From Ancistrus triradiatus (Eukaryota; Chordata; Actinopteri; Siluriformes; Loricariidae), in the NCBI GenBank assembly GCA_025084515.1, contig JAJAGP010001499.1, positions 1 through 64,000 of the forward strand: 64,000 nt of DNA. The letters run 5' to 3'. The translations under genes were made by a program, and so were the position numbers. Below the pieces are notes generated by a model, which saw only the letters and a list, made by a program, of their open reading frames with translations, searched no databases and was not told where the DNA came from. The number at the start of each line of letters is the position of its first letter. The first letter of the stretch is position 1. Positions 56,808 through 64,000 of this stretch are shown in pieces.

Positions 56808-57122
56808 TAGAGCAAAAGGATAACTTTATTGGGAAAAGCTCTACAGTTAAAAGCAGGCTCTAGTTCCCTGTTAGGTAATGATGTGCCCCCTCTCAACTGG
56901 CCAAATGTCTTCGAGTGCATCGTAGGGGCATGTCTAGCAGTAAACAATCTCACACCAAGAGGTATACTGCCCAAAAGTAGCCCCCTGAGAGCCTTTTTAT
57001 AGAGCAGCAGGAGAAGTGCTTTTACTCCCTCTTGTGGCAAGACCCAGTGTCTAATCAGACCACACCTGTAATCATTTTCAGAACTGCAAGCTGACATTTG
57101 CAGCAATCCGACATTTCTATCG
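56808..57122 (-). mobile_element. Tc1-like N-terminal fragment, 'tagacatgcccctacgatgc' family
   Basis: Minus-strand relative of 8765-9075 (shared: gattacaggtgtggtctgat, tagacactgggtcttgccac, gagggagtaaaagcac). Only the leader and the transposase start remain. Confidence 0.55.
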
Positions 57123-57147
57123 GAGTGCTTTATTTTTTTTTAAAACA

Positions 57148-57196
57148 AAGTTATATCTAATCTAATGGTGGCCTAAGACTTTTGTAATGTACTGTA
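57148..57196 (+). mobile_element. Single right end of the 'actgtgcaaaagtcttaggc' family
   Basis: Reads aatctaatggtggcctaaga then cttttgtaatgtactgta. The matching left end is not adjacent; the 56808 fragment next to it may have split the element. Confidence 0.5.
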
Positions 57197-57766
57197 TAAG
57201 TGACATGGTAATTGTTTTCATGGAATTTGCATAAAGTATTGAGTAGATACAAAGCAAGAAAGTAGTGACTCTATTTAACGGTCACCGGCTAACATTATCA
57301 CAATGCCATCACTCTCAAAGCTGAAGTGAAGACAGTGTTAGTTCCAGACAAACCACTGTTTTGCCTTTGATGGGCATAAAGTCTGCTATTGCATGTTGTT
57401 GTTGCACCAGCTCTTCAAGCACCCCATCAAATCCTATTAAAAGAAAAGTCTCATGGCCAGGAGGTAGAGTTTTCTTTAAAAACAACTGTAAAATTCCATG
57501 TCCATGACCAAGCGAAGCACTCTGGAACCATGGTGCTCATTCTAGCCATGTTCCCCAGATATTGCTTGAGAGTTTGACACTGCTACACAGCCAAAATGGG
57601 GACTTGCTTATCCAAAATGTTCTTCAGCCTAGAGTAAAACTGAATAGCATCTATAAACATCCATGACAGGACAAATGAATGGTTGTCTTTACACACTCCC
57701 TTAGAAATGTCTCTGTTGCACGGCTGCTTTGAAACATCCAGCAAATGGACGTGCAACCACCATGCA

Positions 57767-58755
57767 CAACCTCAATTCAGAAAAAGCTGGGATAGTATGG
57801 AAAATGCAAAATAAAAAACAAAAAATGCAGTGTTTCTGTTGACAGTTCAAACCAAAGATATTTCATGTTTTGTCTGTTCAACTTCATTATATTTGCTAAT
57901 AAACCTCCATTTCTGCATTTCAGGCCTGCAACACATTCCAAAAAAAGAGGTCGGATGGTAAGGCATTTACCTCTTTATTATGTTATCACTTCTTACAGCA
58001 CTGGAAAGATGTTTTGGCACCAAGGATAGCAAGTGATTTATTGTTTCAGGTGTTATTTTGTCCAACAGCATGAGGCTGTAGTCACATTTTTTTCATTTCA
58101 AAATTCTCCACAGAGGACCGCATGCAGGCCAGTCCAGTACTCGTACCCTCTTCTTCCACAGCCATGCCTTTGTAATGTGTGCAGCTTGTGGTTTTTGCAT
58201 TGTCGGACGTCCGTGGAAAAGATCTTACATTGAAGGCAGCTTATTTTGCTCTAAATCTCAATGTACTTTTCTGCATTAATGCTGCCATCACAGAAGTGTA
58301 AAAGACCATCGCCAAGGACACTGACCTGACCCCATACCATGGCAGACTGTCTTTTGTCCAGAGCACATGGCGTCCATTTCTTCTAAAAAAGATCTGGAAT
58401 ACGGATTTGTCTGACCACAATGCACATTTCTCTGTGTTATGTTCCATCCCAGATGCCTCCAAGTCCAGAGAAGTTGATGATCCTTCTGGTCATGGATAAT
58501 ACAAAGCTTCTTTTTTGCACAATAACGTTTTAAGTGGCATTTGTGAATGTAACTCCATGTAGTTGATTTGCTGAAACGGATATATATTAAAAAGCATCAT
58601 ATTAGCAAATGAAAATAGGAAATACTGTATATTGGGTTCATACTGTCTGCAATAAAATAAAAGTCAATAAAAATCCAAGTAAATGTAAGACACACTGCAT
58701 TTGTTTTTAATTTGTTTTCCATACTGTCCCAACCTTTTCTGATTTGGGGTTGTAG
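57767..58755 (-). mobile_element. Tc1/mariner-like element with acaacctcaattcagaaaaa ends
   Basis: About 990 bp with inverted ends of around 40 bp (acaacctcaattcagaaaaa and the complement of cttttctgatttggggttgt). A minus-strand remnant, with frameshifts, reads MVWGQVSVLGDGLLHFCDGS then INAEKYIE, like the MVWG...Y part of Tc1-type transposases, preceded by LWSDKSVFQIFFRRNGRHVL. I favour a Tc1/mariner relative; a different DNA transposon class is possible. Confidence 0.6.
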
Positions 58756-58759
58756 TACA

Positions 58760-60460
58760 GTCCCATTGGTTCTACACATCCTGTGTAGAGTCATGTGAAA
58801 TCTGATGTCTATATGCCTCTGGGTAAATAGGATCCTTATTAAAACAAAGAGACATTAGCTTCACTTTTCCAGATCAATGTTCCTATGAATTTGGGTTGTT
58901 GGATGTAAAGCAGAACACACATGGGTGACAGAGAGCACATATTAAAAATGCAGTGCTACCAATAGAACAAGAACCAAACAAGCCTGTGCAAACCAAACCA
59001 ACATCACTGGAGGTCTGGGGAGCGTGATTGTGTGACATTAATATCACAACCACAATCCACTTCAGAGTCTGGGGTATTGCTTTTATAAGTTCTTTTCATA
59101 CATTTGAAAAAAGAAATGAGAGCCATTAAAAATAATGGTTAAAACTTGGCACTTGGAACTTTATTACTCTGATCTGGCTTTGACCTCAGAGTCAGGGGGC
59201 CAGCAGTCAGAGAAAGGAGACACATAGGTTAAGTGTACTCTTAAACCCATTGGTGCCAAAGTAATGACAAACATGGTAATGCCGCTGACACGGGCATCCT
59301 GCAGAGTCCTCATGCAGTTCAAGCTTGCAGGACTTTTGTAGCATGCTCTGGAATATTCATCACAATGATAAAAGGCTAAACAATAAATCAGGTCGTGCTC
59401 TTATTTCACCATTCCTTTGGTATTTTATTTTTTGTCTTGAATTATTCCGTCAGTGTTTTTTGTTTCCAGCAGAGACACAGCTTAGCACTTGTTTTCTTAG
59501 GTGAATCATAAAATCCCCGCTGCCGGTAAAGGAAATTTGGATAATGGAAAAGGACCAGCTTTGCTCACTGCACAGGGTATTACCATAGCTCTGCTGAGAA
59601 TGTTGCCAAAGCTCTGCAAGATATGAATAGGCCAATGAAATAACAGTAATTCGGTGAATTGTCTGGACTATAAAAGCTCTTCAAATAAGCTTTATTTGGA
59701 AGTGTAGAAAGCTCAACAGATCTGTACAACAGACCAAGTAACAGCAAAAACCTCTGAGAAACATTTGATCCAAATGACTTTCTCTAATTCAGTACAGCTT
59801 ACGCAAGCTTGACTGAGACAAATAGGAAGTAGTGCATCAGAAAGTGCTGAGTATTGCCCCCTCTATTTTGGAGCACGTCCGTTTCCCGGTACCCACTCGA
59901 GGTCTACTTTCCGCTATAGTCATCATCACTCCACCTGCCGAGCAACAGGGGCTGGAGTTCAGAGATCAAAAGTTATGTCCTTGCTGTTTTCTCTGATGTT
60001 AGGCAGAACGAGTGAACACAATCTGACCCAGAGCCGTGTGATCTTTAATCCTAACACAAACCAATCTAATCCTTCTCGTAGACGTCTCGGTTTCCACAGA
60101 GCTCCTCACTATATCGTCCTTTCGCATTAAGCCTTTTTCAGCTTCTTTATCCATCTTGTTCCATCACTGTTTATTGTGATTATAGGAGCGTCCTGGAATG
60201 AGCACTTGTGTGACAGCACGTTTCATGCTTACATAAGGCTGGAAATGATGCCATAATTGCAGGTCGGTGTAATGCTGTGTATGTTGGCTCAGTAATCAAG
60301 GCTGCAATTAGTAAAACTGCATCTTGTTATTACAGCAGTCAGAAAAACCAATCTCCGTGCCGGTACACTCGTTAATATGAAATAACATACGGTTTCCACA
60401 GAGGATTAAGCACCGTGGTTCAAATGGAATGTTTTGGCATTCTAAATGAAAATATACAGC
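58760..60460. other. Probable RhoGAP 5' intron, no recognised element
   Basis: Intron-like AT-rich sequence upstream of the first visible RhoGAP exon. No conserved coding exon in either strand that I can support. Confidence 0.35.
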
Positions 60461-60462
60461 AC

Positions 60463-60665
60463 TATGTAGCACTTGGGTGGCATATCTGTCTCACGTTACT
60501 CCAGAGCTGCAGTGACCAGGATTTGAGTTCTGGTAGTGCCATGATTGGGTATCACCCGCAGGCACGTTTCCCTGTGCCCACAGGTAGGGAACTGTGGTCG
60601 GTTTTCATACTGAAGCAGGGTAATGCTCCTGGTACCAGTTCCAGTCATTGGTACAAAAATGAGAT
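60463..60665 (+). mobile_element. Possible SINE family 2
   Basis: Shares agcacttgggtggcatatct, gcagtgaccaggatttgagt and tctggtagtgcc with 61862-62110; box B-like gatttgagttctgg. Degraded. Confidence 0.35.
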
Positions 60666-60747
60666 GAAAATACTTATATTAAGCAAAAAAAATCTGCCAA
60701 TGGGATAATAGGGTTAGTGAGTAGGATTTCTTAAAATAAGCAACAAT

Positions 60748-60777
60748 AATACTAGTAATAATAATAATAATAATAAT
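60748..60777 (+). repeat. AAT trinucleotide microsatellite
   Basis: Run of ataataataataataata-type triplets within an AT-rich stretch. Confidence 0.8.
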
Positions 60778-61124
60778 TCTTAAATCAAGTGGAAAGCCCT
60801 GACTTTATATCTTAATTCCATACAGATGAATCACACTCACACACTAGAGACATCACTCGACCTAAAACATATCTTTGGAACATAGTAGGAAACCGACTAC
60901 CCAGATCTGGATCTGGGGTCTGATCCTGGAAACTCTGGGCATGAAGTGGGAATAGGTGGCACCCTGAACAGAGTGCCAGTAAGTCTTAGGACATGACACA
61001 CAGACAGTAACACAAGGTGAAGACCGAACCCTGGTCTCAGGAGCCTGGAGCCACCATGTGCTGCCTGTATTGTTTCTTCTTATGAAATCTATATTAATTA
61101 TGATGTCTAACTTTAGTCAAGATC

Positions 61125-61660
61125 ACTAGATCTGAGTCCGAGTCAAGACCAAGACCAGACTTTTTCAGCCTACAAGAATAAAATTAAGTAAAAACTTTAA
61201 GTAGTTTGTAATTCACTTTACATTCATTATTATTCATTATACATAATATACATTCATTTTGAATTTACATTCAGATGAATGTTTCTTGTCTTGCATAGAA
61301 ATTCACAGTGCTTCACACAAAAGAGTATAATTCCAGATTTTGCAGAAATAGTCAAGTAAAGCGAGCGGGGGAAATGCACACTTGACAGACTATTCAAAAT
61401 AAAACGTGCTCATTGATTGGATACTGAATGACAAGAGCAGTAACTAATCTCTCCCTGTCAGCCAATCAGAGTGCAGATTTTGTTTAGGCATGTAGAGAGG
61501 GGACTGATTTATGCCATTTGAATGGCCGCATTGGACTCTCTGGTCGCGACAACAATTTCCGAGTCCACAACACCCCAAGGCCGAGACAAGACCAAGTCCA
61601 AATGAGACTGTGACTGAGACGAGATCACTCGTTTATGGTACTGAGACAAACACCGGACTC
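61125..61660. repeat. Unclassified repeat with 'gagtcaagaccaagacc' flanks
   Basis: The left edge (tctgagtccgagtcaagacc) and right edge (gccgagacaagaccaagtcc, actgagacgagatcactcg) carry similar ctgag/caagacc motifs, the style of a non-autonomous DNA element about 0.5 kb long. Exact ends not resolved. Confidence 0.3.
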
Positions 61661-61861
61661 GAATACTAAAACACTACATAACATAACTATTATTTTCTTG
61701 GAGCCTTGTTAACAAAAAACATAGCACAACTAAACACTGTGATAAATATGTGCTTAGGGCTTAAATTACAGCAATTTGTGTATTTAAATGCACCACACGC
61801 CTGAATTCTATCATGCAATTGAGAGTACATTACAAAATCCATATCATCTCAGTAACCGTAA

Positions 61862-62110
61862 GTGCTTGGGTGCTGTACAGGCGATTCACCACTGCTGTGA
61901 CCTGGATTTGAGTCCTGGTGGTGCCTTCCAACCAGGTCAGGCATTTTGCATGATTGGCTTATGATTAGGTGTGCCTGAGGGAGGGGAGGTGGGTCAGGGT
62001 TATCAGTGTAAAAGAAACCCCTCAGCCCTGCAACGGACTGGCATCCTATCTATGGCACGTTTACACCTACACAACCACCACTGCCACAACCCTGAGCAGG
62101 AGAAACAGGG
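61862..62110 (+). mobile_element. Possible SINE family 2
   Basis: Contains gtgcttgggtgctgtacagg, box B-like gatttgagtcctggtggtgc, then gagggaggggaggtgggtca and gcaacggactggcatcctat. The last block resembles L2-type ends, as expected for a SINE with a borrowed LINE tail. Confidence 0.4.
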
Positions 62111-63109
62111 TCTGTTTTTCAAAACACATCCTGTAGATCTAAATACGATGTAAATACCACAACCGCATCATTGACTGAGTACATATTTAAGAGGCTATTT
62201 AGTAACTGTAAGTATGTGGTTTGGGACGCAGCCTGTGTCTCATTAGTTCCTTGGAACCTCGGAGATTGCAGTTTATCTTTCTAGCGAGCATATCCATGAA
62301 AGGAATCAGCATTTGCCATTGGTGTTCCGGTTAAATAACCATTGTTTTTCTGTCTTTCAAAAGCCGTGCATGATGGACCACTGGCTGAGACGTAAATGTG
62401 AACTTTATTAATCAGAACACGCGAGTAAAACAAAGCTCTAAAGTAATGGTTTTTCAGATGTAGTTGCACAGTTGGGCTGTGGAGCCGACGTGAGTAACGT
62501 TATGTCTGTATCAGACAAAACAATCAGAAACATAAGAGTTTCCTCTTTCGCTTGAGCTCGAGGCATTCCGAAGAACAAAATACACAAAAGACACAAGCTG
62601 TAGGCACTTGAGCAAGCTGCGTCAAGTAGGCGTGGGAAATGAAGGCAAATGAATGCTGTTACACAGTACAAAATGTAAATACTTAATACATGTCACTTGT
62701 AACAATTCTAGTGAAAATGGGATTTGTCGCTTTATTTTGTTTTGTTCAATAAGACGTGCAATTTTAATGAAGTACAATGCTTACAATAAATTATAGTGTG
62801 GTTTGGACTCAAAAGACGTCAGTATATCTCACCAACCTCACCAACCTCATCTGGTGGCAGAACGGATGCCCTTCCATGCATTTTACCTCGAAAAGCCACC
62901 AACCACGCCTCTCGCCAACCATAAAATGTGGCCTGCCAGTAATGAAATTCTGCCCCGCTAAGCTGCCAGTAGGTGGCGCTTTCATCCTACTTTAAACTTA
63001 AATCGCCAGATGATGTACAGCCCCTGTCTGTTATCAGAGAAGTTATATAAGGTGGAGATTAGACACTGGTTGAATAGAGAGAGCAGAGGAAGGCGGCAAG
63101 TCTTGGCCC

Positions 63110-63226
63110 CTTTGTAGTGGCGGGATGCGCATGTGCAGTAGCCAGAATAACCTTAAAAAATCATATTTTTGTGTGTTATTTGAACCCAATAATGCAAGTT
63201 ATATAATATATATCATATATTTATTC

Positions 63227-63268
<42 letters not shown>

Positions 63269-63450
63269 TTTGTTGGAATAATCTATTAATTTAGAATCCT
63301 AAATATGTATTTAAAACATTCATTTCTATTCCAGTTTTGGATATACAGGTTTCTCCCCATTCAAAGAGATAGGAGTCTGGTCTTGTATGGCTGGAATCAC
63401 TGGGCTGTGCCGTTACCAAGATGGCGGTGGAGCGAACAGACTTATCTTCT
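63110..63450. promoter_or_regulatory. NRF1-like and YY1-like motifs, possible promoter or repeat
   Basis: TGCGCATGTGCA at about 63126-63137 differs from the NRF1 consensus at one core base, and AAGATGGCGGTGG at about 63419-63431 resembles a YY1 site. The motifs are about 290 bp apart, with an AT microsatellite between them. They could mark a promoter, including the missing 5' end of the minus-strand RhoGAP gene, or be part of a dispersed element. Confidence 0.2.
63216..63266. repeat. AT dinucleotide microsatellite
   Basis: Nearly pure (AT)n run with a few interruptions. Confidence 0.85.
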
Positions 63451-64000
63451 AATTGATTTTGCTGTTGTTCATTGCAACTGGACTTCCTGCTCTTCACGTC
63501 ACAGAAAAAATCATCAATCACAGACTATTTTGTGTAAATGAATAGAAACTGTACATGTACCGAGGGTTGCTCAGTAAAACACACTGTCAGCATCAGGTAT
63601 GAATGTCTATTTTTTTGTAATCTCGCCACTGCAGGAAAAGTTTGAGAACCACTAGATTCTCCAAACAAGCATCAGCATCCTGCAAGCTGTTCACACCCTG
63701 CCACAGGTTGCTTTGAGAGGAACTGGACACTGCAGCCTTGGACGCCGACCTCAGACTGACCGCATGTTTTCAATCCAAGCATTCCAGACACCCTGTGAAA
63801 CTAACTTGAAGCAACACAGGATGAACTTTAAGATAGCAGATTATTCCCGAGGGACTATTTGTTGTACATGGACAGGGGTGTGTAACTGATTTGAGAGCTT
63901 AGGGTCATGAGCGCTTACTGTGGTTAAACTGCTTAAGCTCTGTACCACATGTGAGCTGCACTGCTGGTGTTTATATGGTGCACAAACACTGTTTTCACAG

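Noticed and set aside
63419..63457. Short frame starting MAVERTDLSS at a YY1-like AAGATGGCGG site, as a possible first exon
   Set aside because: It ends after a few codons without a clear donor site, and the surrounding sequence may be a dispersed repeat. Insufficient to call a gene.
1..64000. CRISPR arrays, operons, prophage or defence systems
   Set aside because: The window has spliced vertebrate genes and eukaryotic transposons throughout; no regularly spaced short repeats or bacterial gene organisation were found.

Overview
The window is a piece of a teleost nuclear genome. Two split vertebrate genes have canonical GT-AG introns, and a dense mixture of Tc1/mariner, pogo-like and hAT-like transposons and tRNA-derived SINEs fills the introns. 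The SINE tail (a 'taagtcgctctggataaggg'-type end followed by tgtaaatg repeats) and the many Tc1 subfamilies suit an otophysan fish such as a catfish or characin. That placement is inference from repeat style only.

Positions 1-13066 (+) hold usp12, the deubiquitinase USP12, in nine coding exons giving 383 residues. It has a CpG-rich 5' region with a perfect NRF1 palindrome. The gene appears intact: catalytic Cys48, His330 and Asp346 and both zinc-binding CxxC pairs are present. The interval 13067-21018 is the tail-to-tail spacer. It holds the probable usp12 3'UTR, several mobile elements and, at its right end, the probable 3'UTR of the next gene.

Positions 21019-56434 (-) hold eleven coding exons of a RhoGAP of the ARHGAP6/ARHGAP36 family, 628 residues visible, with stop codon and last exon in the window. 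The 5' end is not found and probably lies beyond position 64000. The GAP domain keeps its arginine finger. Recalled human sequences make this gene a mosaic of ARHGAP6-like and ARHGAP36-like features; a teleost arhgap36 is my preferred but unproven reading. Most of the 35 kb is intron swollen by transposons; one intron of about 2.07 kb is 78% a single Tc1 copy.

Positions 56435-64000 are probably the next intron of the RhoGAP gene: a transposon with 40-bp inverted ends, SINE-like pieces, microsatellites, and a short region near 63.1-63.45 kb with NRF1-like and YY1-like motifs.

The two genes share no obvious pathway. I found no CRISPR, operon, bacterial or viral system and no clearly new biological system. 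The points most worth a second look are at gene level: a start-overlapping uORF and a recursive-splice-like exon start in usp12; an in-frame, stop-free 108-nt intron, a retained arginine finger and an RRGGLS junction motif in the RhoGAP; and some repeats I could not classify.
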